Part shown: positions 26,555 through 34,843 of the stretch, one piece after another
Layout of the letters: every line of letters starts with the position of its first letter
Position numbering within the stretch: position 1 is the first letter of the stretch
Assembly (NCBI GenBank): GCA_944381825.1
Contig: CALWMK010000012.1
Span: 1-43,149 of the forward strand
Length of the DNA stretch: 43,149 bases
Reading direction: 5' to 3'
Source: an uncultured Clostridia bacterium
GTDB lineage: Bacteria > Bacillota > Clostridia > Christensenellales > UBA1242
The notes under the pieces: model-generated
Seen by the model: only the letters and a program-made list of their open reading frames with translations
The model's database searches: none
Told to the model about the DNA's origin: nothing
Translations under genes and position numbers: made by a program

Positions 26555-27334
26555 CTAATATTCATCAATATGTTTTTTTATAGTTTTCAAGGCATTTTTT
26601 TCTAAACGACTTACTTGTGCTTGTGATATTCCAACTTCATTGGATACTTCCATTTGAGTTTTTCCAATAAAATATCTTAAATTCAAAATTAGTTTTTCTC
26701 TTTCACTCAGTCCTATTATGGCATCTTTTAAAGCTATTTGCTCCATTAAATTTTCATCGTTATTTTTATTATCACTTACTTGATCCATTATTCTAACAGT
26801 TTCAGAACCATCTTTGTAAACAGGTTGATTTAAAGAAATTGTGTCGCTAATTGCATCAAGTGAAAAGGCAACATTTTTATAATCTAGACCAACCTCTTTG
26901 GAAATTTCTTCAATGCTTGGTTCTCTTTTATATTCTCGTGTCAATTTTTCTCTAGCTTGTAGGGAACGATAGGCAGTATCTCTCAAACTTCGGCTGACTC
27001 TTATGGAATTATTATCTCTTAAAAATCTTCTAATTTCACCAATTATCATAGGCACTGCATAGGTGGAAAATTTTACACCTAAATCAATATTAAAATTGTC
27101 AATTGCCTTCATTAGTCCAACACAACCAACTTGAAACATGTCATCAGCTTTTTCCTTTTTTGATGCAAACCGTTGTACCACAGAAAGAACCAATCTTAAA
27201 TTTGCAACGACAAATTCTTCTCTTGCTAGTTCGTCTCCTTGTTTTACTCTTTTCATCAAATCTTCCAATTCATAATTTTTTAGCTTTGGTAACTTGTTTG
27301 TATCAACTCCACATATAGCAACTTTGTTAGCCAT
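26555..27334 (-). CDS. sigG: Sporulation sigma factor G
   Basis: Late forespore sigma factor, 259 residues, sigma-70 class without region 1. The N-terminus NKVAICGVDTNKLPKLKN is diagnostic of sigma-G. Region 2 (ADDMFQVGCVGLMKAIDNF, FSTYAVPMIIGEIRR) and region 4 HTH (TQMEVSNEVGISQAQVSRLEK) are intact. SD AAGGGGG. It has a forespore-type promoter upstream, as expected for sigma-F activation and autoregulation. spoIIGA and sigE are not adjacent here, unlike in Bacillus. Confidence 0.96.
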   Translation of the reverse strand: MANKVAICGVDTNKLPKLKNYELEDLMKRVKQGDELAREEFVVANLRLVLSVVQRFASKKEKADDMFQVGCVGLMKAIDNFNIDLGVKFSTYAVPMIIGEIRRFLRDNNSIRVSRSLRDTAYRSLQAREKLTREYKREPSIEEISKEVGLDYKNVAFSLDAISDTISLNQPVYKDGSETVRIMDQVSDNKNNDENLMEQIALKDAIIGLSEREKLILNLRYFIGKTQMEVSNEVGISQAQVSRLEKNALKTIKKHIDEY

Positions 27335-27378
27335 TTTTGCCCCCTTAGAATTAAAAGATCATAAATTCTTGCTGTCCA

Positions 27379-27408
27379 TAGTTTTACCAAACAAAATTAA
27401 AAATATAC
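27379..27408 (-). promoter_or_regulatory. Sigma-F/sigma-G-type promoter of sigG
   Basis: Minus-strand GTATA (27404-27408), 15-bp spacer, GGTAAAACTA (27379-27388). The -10 fits the sigma-F consensus GGnnAnAnTR at every defined position. Confidence 0.75.
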
Positions 27409-27498
27409 TAATTTAAAAAAATTTTTATACATCTCAGATTTTAAAAACTTTGAAAGTATAATAAGTTGTTTTATCAGTTATTTTGTTAATTTCTTTGG

Positions 27499-27506
27499 CA
27501 TAAAAT
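27499..27506 (+). promoter_or_regulatory. Possible sigma-E -10 of yqfCD
   Basis: CATAAAAT matches the sigma-E -10 (CATACAnT) except for one base, with a weak GTTATTTT-like -35 about 14 bp upstream. It ends 5 nt before the yqfC ATG. In Bacillus, yqfCD belongs to the sigma-E regulon. Confidence 0.45.
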
Positions 27507-27511
27507 AAGGT

Positions 27512-27772
27512 ATGTTTAATTTTTTTGATGATTTAAAAAAAGAATTTAAATTACAGCCAAGTGTATTTTCAGCATTTAATCTTGTTATGGTTTCAACAAG
27601 TTTAGTATATTTAGAAGGGCATAAGGGATTATTAAAATTAAGTGACGAAAATGTTACACTAAGGGTTAAAAAAGGTGTAGTTTGTATTATGGGCAAAAAT
27701 TTAAAAATTTCAGAAATGACTCAAAAAACAATTGCTATATCGGGCGAAATATCAAAAGTCGAGGTGCTATAA
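27512..27772 (+). CDS. yqfC: Sporulation protein YqfC
   Basis: An 86-residue protein of the YabP/YqfC family, made in the mother cell during sporulation. The segment NLVMVSTSLVYLEGHKGLLKLSDENVTLRVKKGVVCIMG is the family signature. Its stop overlaps the yqfD start (TAATG). It leads a compact run of genes ending in era. Confidence 0.88.
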   Translation: MFNFFDDLKKEFKLQPSVFSAFNLVMVSTSLVYLEGHKGLLKLSDENVTLRVKKGVVCIMGKNLKISEMTQKTIAISGEISKVEVL

Positions 27773-28905
27773 TGCTTTTTAATAGTGGTTGCAAGTTTGT
27801 GATAAATGGTGTGAATCAAGAGCGAAATTTTAACAAATTGTGCAAAGATTATGATCTTTCTGATATTTCTCGTAAGAGTTATACTCACACCAGTTTTGTT
27901 TGTAAAATTTCAAAACAAAAAAAAATAGAAAAAGAGCTTAAGGAATGCGGTTTTGAAATTATTGAAAAGAAAGAGTTTGGAATTTTTAGCTTTTTAAAAA
28001 ATCTTTTAACTTCATATGGTTTAGTTGCAGGTTTTATTTGTGGTTTGATTGCTTGCATAATTTTATCAGGATTTATTTTAAAAATTGATGTGGTAGGACT
28101 TGAAAAAATAAATCAAGAAGAGGTATATTCAATATTATCTAATCAAAATGTAACCACTTTTTGCAAAAAAAAGGATATTTCTCTTTCTTCTTTAGAAAAA
28201 ACTTTAAGCAAAAATATTGAAAATATTTCTTTAGTTAGCGCAATAATCAAAGGTAATACTCTTGTAATTAGCATAAAGGAAAAAGTTCAAAATGACGAGG
28301 TGGACAATTTAGATAATTTTCAACCCCTTGTTTCAAAATTTGATGGACAAATTACAAATATAAAACTTGTTCAAGGGACATTAAAAGTAAATGTAGGTGA
28401 TATGGTTAAAGTTGGTCAAATTTTAGTTGAGCCTTATATTTTAGATTCATCAAACAATAAACGTGCAGTAAAGCCTATAGCAGAAATCGAGGCGAGAGTA
28501 TGGCAAACATTTAAAACAGAGCATAAGGAAAGTAAAATAGTTAGTAGAAGAACGGGCAAAGAACAAGTGGTTGAAAATTTGATTTTTATGGGATTGAACT
28601 TGACAAATTTTCATAATGAATGCGATTTCCCTAGTTATGAATTAAAAATTGATACTATTTGCATATCAAATAATAACATTTTGCCAATTTATAGGCAGAA
28701 AATAACATACTATGAAATGGAAACAATTTTGATAGAAGAAAAATTTGAAGAAAATAAAGAAAAAATTTTTGAAGAGATTAAACAAAAGGCTTTGCTTTAT
28801 TTAGATAAATGTGACATAATAAAAAATGAGTATTTCAATGTAAACAAAATAAACGGGCAATATGTTGTTGAATATGTTGTAGAAATTATTAAACGGATAG
28901 ATTAG
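27772..28905 (+). CDS. yqfD: Sporulation membrane protein YqfD
   Basis: A 377-residue protein of the YqfD family. The start at 27772 is preferred because it overlaps the yqfC stop and follows GAGGTG; a longer frame upstream is an artefact. One membrane helix at about 83-104 (LVAGFICGLIACIILSGFIL) is followed by a large extracytoplasmic domain with POTRA-like and beta-rich parts. It is needed for efficient sporulation in related bacteria; its precise biochemistry is not known. Confidence 0.9.
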   Translation: MLFNSGCKFVINGVNQERNFNKLCKDYDLSDISRKSYTHTSFVCKISKQKKIEKELKECGFEIIEKKEFGIFSFLKNLLTSYGLVAGFICGLIACIILSGFILKIDVVGLEKINQEEVYSILSNQNVTTFCKKKDISLSSLEKTLSKNIENISLVSAIIKGNTLVISIKEKVQNDEVDNLDNFQPLVSKFDGQITNIKLVQGTLKVNVGDMVKVGQILVEPYILDSSNNKRAVKPIAEIEARVWQTFKTEHKESKIVSRRTGKEQVVENLIFMGLNLTNFHNECDFPSYELKIDTICISNNNILPIYRQKITYYEMETILIEEKFEENKEKIFEEIKQKALLYLDKCDIIKNEYFNVNKINGQYVVEYVVEIIKRID

Positions 28906-28909
28906 TTGT

Positions 28910-29392
28910 ATGAAGGTTAATTTTTTAAATATTAAATCATTTTTATTAAGAAATAAAATTAAAAAAATTTTTAATTATGCAATTAAAGAATGCAAAATAA
29001 ATTGGAAAAATTTATATGTCAATGTTGGTTTTGTCAGTGAAAGTGCAATTCAAAAACTAAACAATGAAAATAGAAATGTCGACAAAATTACCGATGTTTT
29101 GTCATTTCCATTTTTCAACTTAATTCCAGGACAAGAACCAGATTATTCCATTTTTATAAAAGAACAAGAGCCAAATACTAAATTAGTTGAATTGGGCGAT
29201 ATAGTAATTTGTGAAAGCGTTGCAATTCGTCAAGCTAAGCAATATGGACATTCTATCAAAAGAGAGGTTTGCTATTTGGCAACACATGGTTTTTTGCACA
29301 TATTAGGTTTTGATCATATGTCTGAGGAAGAAGAAAATAAAATGAATGCTTTATGTGAAAAATTTCTTTTAAAGTTTGGTGTTAAAAGATGA
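28910..29392 (+). CDS. ybeY: Endoribonuclease YbeY
   Basis: Zinc-dependent endoribonuclease acting in 16S rRNA 3' maturation and ribosome quality control; 160 residues. The zinc triad H126, H130 and H136 is in the H-x3-H-x5-H motif HGFLHILGFDH. TDVLSFPF at 61-68 is conserved. An acidic stretch at about 72-93 seems longer than in most homologues. No clear SD; translation is probably coupled to yqfD 4 nt upstream. phoH, usually next to ybeY, is absent. Confidence 0.95.
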   Translation: MKVNFLNIKSFLLRNKIKKIFNYAIKECKINWKNLYVNVGFVSESAIQKLNNENRNVDKITDVLSFPFFNLIPGQEPDYSIFIKEQEPNTKLVELGDIVICESVAIRQAKQYGHSIKREVCYLATHGFLHILGFDHMSEEEENKMNALCEKFLLKFGVKR

Positions 29393-30231
29393 GCGGAAAG
29401 TTAATAGTTGCAGTAATAGGAAAAACCAATGCAGGTAAAAGTACTTTGGTTAATGCTATTATTGGTGAAAAAGTTTCAATAATTAGTGAGAAAAAACAAA
29501 CAACGCGTGAAAATATTTTAGGCATTTTGAATGGAACGGACTTTCAAATAGTTTTCGTTGACACACCAGGGATTCATAAAACTAAAAATATATTGGACAA
29601 AAACATGATGAAACAGGTCAGAATTGCAAAAGAGGAGTGTGACCTTATTTTATATGTTATAGATTCAAATAAAAACTTTGACCAAGAAGAATATGAAACC
29701 GTTTCTAGTTATGCAAACACAAATAAATTGATTTTAGTACTTAGCAAGATTGATATAGCAGGCTTTGAAAAGGTTTATCCTTTAATTGAAAAATTTTCTA
29801 GAATTTATTCTATATTGGAAATCATGCCATTGTCAGCCAAAAATGATGTAAACTTGGACAAATTATTAAATCTTTTAAAACAAAATTTAATTTTTTGCGA
29901 TGAAGAAGATTTCGATTTTTCTAGAGAAACCTATACAAATCAATCTGTAAGATTTATGTGTGAAGAGCTTTTAAGGGAAAAGTGTTTAAAATTTTTGCAA
30001 GATGAAATTCCTCATGGTATTTTCATTGAAATAAAAAGGTTCGAAGAAAAACCAAACATAATTGAAATTGATGCTGAAATTTCCTGTCAAAGGAAAAACC
30101 ATAAGTCTATCATTATTGGCAAACAAGGAAGCATGCTTAAAAAGATTGCAAGTGCATCGCGGTGTGAAATGGAAGTTTTGTTGGATAAAAAAGTACTTTT
30201 AAATTTATATGTTTTTTCTCGCAGTGATTAA
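29389..30231 (+). CDS. era: Ribosome assembly GTPase Era
   Basis: GTPase that binds the 3' end of 16S rRNA and helps 30S assembly; 280 residues. G1 is GKTNAGKST (11-19; Thr-Asn-Ala replaces the usual Pro-Asn-Val), G3 DTPG and G4 SKID are present, and a C-terminal KH domain carries IIIGKQGSMLKKIA. Its ATG overlaps the ybeY stop (ATGA). YbeY and Era act on the same rRNA end, so coupling them makes sense. Confidence 0.96.
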   Translation: MSGKLIVAVIGKTNAGKSTLVNAIIGEKVSIISEKKQTTRENILGILNGTDFQIVFVDTPGIHKTKNILDKNMMKQVRIAKEECDLILYVIDSNKNFDQEEYETVSSYANTNKLILVLSKIDIAGFEKVYPLIEKFSRIYSILEIMPLSAKNDVNLDKLLNLLKQNLIFCDEEDFDFSRETYTNQSVRFMCEELLREKCLKFLQDEIPHGIFIEIKRFEEKPNIIEIDAEISCQRKNHKSIIIGKQGSMLKKIASASRCEMEVLLDKKVLLNLYVFSRSD

Positions 30232-30237
30232 AAAGGG

Positions 30238-31332
30238 TTATATATTTATTTTTCTATATTTTTTGTCAGCAACTTTATATGAATCAAAATAGGGCAAAAG
30301 ATTGTGTCTTTGATTAGTTAAAGTGTATCCATCAACACAAGTTCTATCCATGAATAGAACCTTTTCATCTGCATCAGCTGAATAAGGAAGATAGGAATAA
30401 AACTGTTTCATGCCAACACCACAAAAAAGTTTAAAGCCATTTTCTTTGAGCATTTTATGCTTATTGCATAAATTGTTGCCATTAAAAATTTCCCATTCAC
30501 CATAAGGATAAACATAAATTTGTGTTTTACCTATTAAGGGCACAACTTGTTCATTCCATTGTCTAAGTTCTTTACTAAATGCTTTGTCGCTTATTTTTTT
30601 CATATGATAATGTCCAAAAGAATGACATGCAAAAGACCAGCCATTTTGTTTTAGTTTTTTTATGATTGGTTTTACTTTTTCTATTTCGCTATATCTTGTA
30701 GTGGTATTTTTTTCACCAGTACGATAGCCTAAAATGCCATCATAGCCAGTTAAGCAAATCAAACCTTTTGCGCCACCAATTGAAAAATCTGGATGTTTTT
30801 TTACAAAACTCTCAATTATGGGAATAAATTCATTAGAGTCTGATATATTTTCATTTCCTCTTATGATGGTGCTGGTTGCTAAACATCCATTTTCATCTAA
30901 AATTATTTTATCGACCATACCTAAACTCATTTTCTTTTGATCATATACCACATCGTCAAATGAAAATATTAAAGGCTTTTTTCCCTTGGGAACCCATAAT
31001 TTTTTTTTAATCGCATTGCCATTTTTATCAAGAGTAAAAGTTTGATTTATGTCTATTAAAGCATAATTGTTTTCATATAAAGCTTCCAAGATTTGTATAA
31101 ATTCGTCTTTTGTTATGCAATCATTTGCAAAATGTTTTCGCATTTTATTATTTTCATCAAAAGCTATTTCGGGAAAGGCAAGAAGGCAATGAGTAAAAAG
31201 ATGGTGCACATCACCTTTATATTCCTCCCACTCCTCTGCATAAATATTTATGTTAAATTTGAAATTTAATGCAAAAACTGACATTAAACAAATTATTATT
31301 GATATTATTAGATATTTTTTTATGTTTTTCAT
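30238..31332 (-). CDS. Polysaccharide deacetylase family protein
   Basis: A 364-residue secreted or membrane-anchored NodB-type deacetylase. The start at 31332 gives a clean signal anchor (MKNIKKYLIISIIICLMSVF); the frame extends 60 codons further but that part overlaps the divergent promoter. FSFDD at 123-127 holds the catalytic and metal aspartates, HSFGH at 237-241 the two zinc histidines, and VYPYGEW follows. A substrate of cell-wall or spore-cortex glycan is likely but not shown. The SD is weak. Confidence 0.82.
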   Translation of the reverse strand: MKNIKKYLIISIIICLMSVFALNFKFNINIYAEEWEEYKGDVHHLFTHCLLAFPEIAFDENNKMRKHFANDCITKDEFIQILEALYENNYALIDINQTFTLDKNGNAIKKKLWVPKGKKPLIFSFDDVVYDQKKMSLGMVDKIILDENGCLATSTIIRGNENISDSNEFIPIIESFVKKHPDFSIGGAKGLICLTGYDGILGYRTGEKNTTTRYSEIEKVKPIIKKLKQNGWSFACHSFGHYHMKKISDKAFSKELRQWNEQVVPLIGKTQIYVYPYGEWEIFNGNNLCNKHKMLKENGFKLFCGVGMKQFYSYLPYSADADEKVLFMDRTCVDGYTLTNQRHNLLPYFDSYKVADKKYRKINI

Positions 31333-31448
31333 ATTATTATCTTTTATTTTTTTTAATTTTTTTATACACAAAAAAGCATAAAAACAAACAAAAAATACTG
31401 CTTTTCGCTTTTTTTGTTTTGATAAAATGGTTTTGAAGGAGAAAAAGG

Positions 31449-32621
31449 ATGAAAGCAGCAAATAATAATGAATATTATGATAGAATAATTTATAAAAAAA
31501 ATGCAATTTCATGTTTAAGAGATATTTTGCTTCAAGATGAAGAATTAAACAATATTTTATTTATTTCAAGTAATTCAGCTTTTTTAAAATATGGAGCTTT
31601 TGTAATTAATGAACTTGAGGCTTTGGGTTGTCATTATGAAACTTTAATGCATTCAAGTAAATTTGATAAGTATGATGTTGAAAAAATTGTAAAAAAATTT
31701 AAAAATATTTCTTATATTGTTACACTTGGTGGTGGGGGAATTACCGACCTTGGTAAAATTGTGGCTAAAATTTTAGGGTCTAAATTAATTGTTATTGCAT
31801 CAAATCCATCTACAATCGCGTATTTTACAAAATATAGCTATGTGGATTTTGGCAATCTAAAAAAGTGCTTTAAATGTGATTTTGCATATAAAATAATTGT
31901 TGATGAACTTATTATTGCTTCTGCAAGTGAAGATAGCATGGTTTGTGGAAGAAATTTAATTGCTAGCTTTTGGGAGATGTATTTTACATTGCAATGTAAT
32001 AGACTGCTTTTTTCAATTCCTTTTGATGCTTCAGAATTAAAATTGGTGCTTTGCAAATTTAAAGATAATCTAGAATATATTTCTTCTTTTACACAAGATA
32101 GTAAGTTTGTTTTAATGGATATTTTAGTTGATTTGGCATTTGTTATAAAAGATTTTTCTGCTTTTGAAAGTGGAAATTTGGCATTTGCATTTTTACTAGA
32201 AAAATCACAATCTATTAAAAATTGTAATTTTGGAACTTTATGTTTGATTGGTCAAAGAATTATGTTTGAAAATTATAACAATTTTTTAATGCAAAAGCGA
32301 CTAGAGGTTATAACTATGCCTGATTTTGAAAACTTGGCGCACAACTTGCAAAATTTAAAAATAAGTGCAAAAGAAGTGAAACTTTTACAAGTTAAAAGGG
32401 CCTATGCAAGCAAAAAAATCTATAAGCGCTTAAATGAGGTAAAAAATCAATTACTTTGTCTTTGCAATAATGTTCAAAATGAAATTTCAACAATTCAAGT
32501 TGGGAAAAATATAGTTGTTGATATTGATAGATGTTTTATAAGTTTAAATTTGATTCCTTTTCTTTATGATACTCCTCCACTAATTTCAATTATTGCAAGT
32601 ACAGGGCTTATGAATTTTTAA
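31449..32621 (+). CDS. Fe-ADH/dehydroquinate-synthase fold protein lacking metal ligands
   Basis: A 390-residue protein related to glycerol (1-phosphate) dehydrogenases. The dinucleotide loop LGGGGITDLGK is at 93-103, and SNPSTIAYFTKYS resembles the conserved second motif. However, the usual GDAL aspartate is replaced (GRNL at 167-170), and the two histidine motifs read SGNLAFAFLLEKS and CNFGTL at about 241-263. All three metal ligands therefore appear lost, so a dehydrogenase role is doubtful; binding or another chemistry is possible. SD AAGGAG. Confidence 0.7.
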   Translation: MKAANNNEYYDRIIYKKNAISCLRDILLQDEELNNILFISSNSAFLKYGAFVINELEALGCHYETLMHSSKFDKYDVEKIVKKFKNISYIVTLGGGGITDLGKIVAKILGSKLIVIASNPSTIAYFTKYSYVDFGNLKKCFKCDFAYKIIVDELIIASASEDSMVCGRNLIASFWEMYFTLQCNRLLFSIPFDASELKLVLCKFKDNLEYISSFTQDSKFVLMDILVDLAFVIKDFSAFESGNLAFAFLLEKSQSIKNCNFGTLCLIGQRIMFENYNNFLMQKRLEVITMPDFENLAHNLQNLKISAKEVKLLQVKRAYASKKIYKRLNEVKNQLLCLCNNVQNEISTIQVGKNIVVDIDRCFISLNLIPFLYDTPPLISIIASTGLMNF

Positions 32622-32630
32622 TGTTTTGGC

Positions 32631-32636
32631 TATAAT
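32631..32636 (+). promoter_or_regulatory. Leaderless-type -10 of small secreted gene
   Basis: TATAAT ends 6 nt before the ATG at 32643; the -35 is weak (TTATGA, 17 bp upstream). No SD site is present. Confidence 0.55.
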
Positions 32637-32642
32637 TTGATT

Positions 32643-33098
32643 ATGAAAAAAATTGTAGTGGCAATTTTTATTGCAATTTTAATTGCGATTTCAACTAATT
32701 TTCACAAAAAAGATGAATTAAGTATTTTTGTTTCTAATGAAGGAATTTGTGAGTTTTATTGTGAAAAAGTTTTAAAAAATTCAAGTTTTATTTCTTCTAT
32801 TTTATCGTCAGGGGATGGTTTTTTTGTTTCGACAAATTTAAAAAGCTCAAAAAAGGTTTATGATGATTTATTAAATGTGAAAAGTTTTAAAATTATTTTA
32901 AACAAAGACTTTGAAATTTCAAAATTAAAAATGCAATATATAAAAACAGAAATGGTTGAAGATATGAAAATTAGTTATGGATTTTCAAATTTTTTTAATA
33001 ATTGTGTTTGTATTGATGGCAAAAAAGCAAACATTCAAATTGTCGAAAAGCAGGATAAGATTATAATTGGAGTTCCTATAATAATGGGAAGTTATTAA
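32643..33098 (+). CDS. Small exported protein, possibly YwmB-like
   Basis: A 151-residue protein starting at ATG 32643 (a TTG six nt earlier lies right against the -10 box). The N-terminus is a signal peptide or anchor (KKIVVAIFIAILIAISTNF); the rest is an alpha/beta domain without a motif I am sure of. Its position just before a spoIIQ-like gene recalls ywmB in Bacillus, but similarity is not strong enough to name it, and it is shorter than YwmB. Confidence 0.55.
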   Translation: MKKIVVAIFIAILIAISTNFHKKDELSIFVSNEGICEFYCEKVLKNSSFISSILSSGDGFFVSTNLKSSKKVYDDLLNVKSFKIILNKDFEISKLKMQYIKTEMVEDMKISYGFSNFFNNCVCIDGKKANIQIVEKQDKIIIGVPIIMGSY

Positions 33099-33104
33099 AA
33101 AAAT

Positions 33105-33133
33105 GTTTAAACATTTTAATTCTGGCAATAATC
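33105..33133 (+). promoter_or_regulatory. Possible sigma-F promoter of spoIIQ-like gene
   Basis: GTTTA (33105-33109), 14-bp spacer, GGCAATAATC (33124-33133). The -10 fits the forespore consensus GGnnAnAnTR except the last base; the -35 matches at four of five positions. Confidence 0.45.
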
Positions 33134-33149
33134 ATGTCAGGAGGTTAAA

Positions 33150-33734
33150 ATGGAAAAACAAAACAAATTCATTTCTTTTTTTAAAAAGTATGGTTACTAT
33201 TTCATTGCTGGTATATTAGTTATCGCTATTGGTCTTACATTAATTTTGGCTACTAGACAACCGAAATTAAATTATGTACCTGATGACGAAAATATCATAG
33301 ATGTTGGAACAGAGCCTATTTCTTTTACATTGCCAATGAATGATTTGACGGTTTTAAAAGCTTTTTCTGATTCTGAACTTCTTTACAACAAAACTATGAA
33401 GCAATGGGAAGCTCACAAATCATATGATTTTACTTCTAGCGATTTGTCGGTATTTGCCGTTGCAAGTGGAACTGTTAGCGATGTGACAGAATCATATTTA
33501 ATGGGAACAACAATTGAGATTACTCATGCCGATGGTTTCAAAACTGTTTACTCTTCACTTGACAAGGAAACAGAAGTGAAAAAGGGTGACAAGGTTGAAA
33601 AAGGTCAAAAGATTGGACAAGCTTCTGACTCTGCTGCAAATGAAGGAAGTGAAGAAAAACATTTGCACTTTGAAATGCTTAAAGACGATACTAAAGTTGA
33701 CCCAAGTAATTATTTAAATTTGTCTAACAAATAA
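33150..33734 (+). CDS. spoIIQ: SpoIIQ-like M23 membrane protein
   Basis: A 194-residue protein with an N-terminal membrane helix (about 15-34) and a C-terminal LytM/M23 domain. Unlike Bacillus SpoIIQ, the zinc motifs look intact: H89-x3-D93 (HKSYD) and H171-x-H173 (HLH), as in clostridial SpoIIQ. In the forespore membrane it would pair with mother-cell SpoIIIAH across the engulfment septum. Good SD (AGGAGG). A forespore-type promoter and nearby sporulation genes support the role. Confidence 0.75.
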   Translation: MEKQNKFISFFKKYGYYFIAGILVIAIGLTLILATRQPKLNYVPDDENIIDVGTEPISFTLPMNDLTVLKAFSDSELLYNKTMKQWEAHKSYDFTSSDLSVFAVASGTVSDVTESYLMGTTIEITHADGFKTVYSSLDKETEVKKGDKVEKGQKIGQASDSAANEGSEEKHLHFEMLKDDTKVDPSNYLNLSNK

Positions 33735-33740
33735 AACTAT

Positions 33741-33808
33741 GGAAGCATGTAAAGGCGAACTTTTGTGATTGATTTGCATTCACTCGCCATACTCGGCTTC
33801 CTTGTTTT
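33741..33808 (+). terminator. Three-tier hairpin after spoIIQ-like gene
   Basis: GGAAGC/GCTTCC, GGCGA/TCGCC and GTGA/TCAC nest into one long irregular hairpin (33741-33801) followed by TTGTTTTTT. It may be a terminator or a small structured RNA; it is longer and more irregular than others in the window. Confidence 0.5.
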
Positions 33809-33864
33809 TTACTTGCAAAGTGCCTAGGAACTTGGTTTTATGAACTAAAAGGTTGCATTTAAAT

Positions 33865-33898
33865 AAAAAAAAGGTAATGGTTTTATTACCTTTTTTTC
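33865..33898. terminator. Bidirectional terminator
   Basis: GGTAAT (33873-33878) and ATTACC (33885-33890) flanked by A7 and T7 tracts, between the convergent spoIIQ-like and CBS genes. Confidence 0.85.
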
Positions 33899-33926
33899 TA
33901 TAGATTTAAATTAACTTAAAATTATT

Positions 33927-34652
33927 TTAATAATTGTCCAAAATTTCATTCATTTCAACAACATTTGTGGTTGTTATGATTCCAAGTGGGACTTCTTGCA
34001 TACTGCCATTTTTTGTTATTAACACAGCAACAAGTTTTCTATTTTGATAAAAAAGATCTAGAATTTCGTCTATTGTTGCATGAGCATTTACAACTTCATA
34101 TTGTTTAAAAGGTGAGTCTGTTTTTAAGATTGATTGGATTTTTGTTTTTTCTAAAAACTCATCAATGTTTTTATTTGCCAATAAAACTTTTCCAATTTGT
34201 TCTAACAATTTTTGACCATTTGCAACACCTAAAAGCGAGCCATCTTTGTAAACGGGGATATTGCTAAATGATCTGCTTGCCATTAATTTAACAACTGATT
34301 TGATATTTACTTCTGCGTCAACTGTTAGAACATCATCGTGACAAATTGTTGAAAGTGCATTGGGAGGGGTTGTGATTAATTTACAAATTCTTTCTATTGC
34401 TTCCACAACCTCATCGTGTGGTTCTGCAATTAGAAACTCATCATTGCTCCTATGCACAATTGCATTTCTCAAACGACCATAATCAATTAAATCATCTTCA
34501 TATTTTCTCACAACATGATTTACCAGAACCGATTTTCGTATTAAGTCGGAAAAACTCATGCTTCGCTTAAAGTTATATTGTGTTCTAAGTGCATAATCAA
34601 TCTGATTGTAAGCATTTATAAATCGTCTTGCATTTGTTTGTGCTTTTTGCAT
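33927..34652 (-). CDS. HEPN-like plus CBS-pair protein
   Basis: A 241-residue soluble protein. The N-terminal helical part (about 5-85) has RLRNAIVH, giving R62-x4-H67, the signature spacing of HEPN nucleases. The C-terminal part (about 100-240) is a pair of CBS domains (LMASRSFSNIPVYKDGSLLGVANGQ and LVAVLITKNG...PLGIITTTNVV), which usually bind adenine nucleotides. An adenylate-gated RNase or binding protein is a reasonable guess only. An SD GGAG is 8 nt before the ATG. Confidence 0.7.
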   Translation of the reverse strand: MQKAQTNARRFINAYNQIDYALRTQYNFKRSMSFSDLIRKSVLVNHVVRKYEDDLIDYGRLRNAIVHRSNDEFLIAEPHDEVVEAIERICKLITTPPNALSTICHDDVLTVDAEVNIKSVVKLMASRSFSNIPVYKDGSLLGVANGQKLLEQIGKVLLANKNIDEFLEKTKIQSILKTDSPFKQYEVVNAHATIDEILDLFYQNRKLVAVLITKNGSMQEVPLGIITTTNVVEMNEILDNY

Positions 34653-34843
34653 ATTTTAAGCTCCATTTTTATTAGTATATATTAAGAAATAAAAAATTTA
34701 AAACAAATTTGATGTTTTTTGCTTAAAAATTTAATATTCTCTATTAAGAGATAATAAAAAAGACATATAAAATAAAACAAAAATTTAATTTTAAATTTGA
34801 TTGTGGCTTAATTTTCAAAATTTCAAAAAAATGATTTAAAAAT

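Noticed and set aside
30238-31512. Longer start for the polysaccharide deacetylase at 31512
   Set aside because: The extra 60 residues run over the divergent gene's start region and precede a clean signal anchor at 31332.
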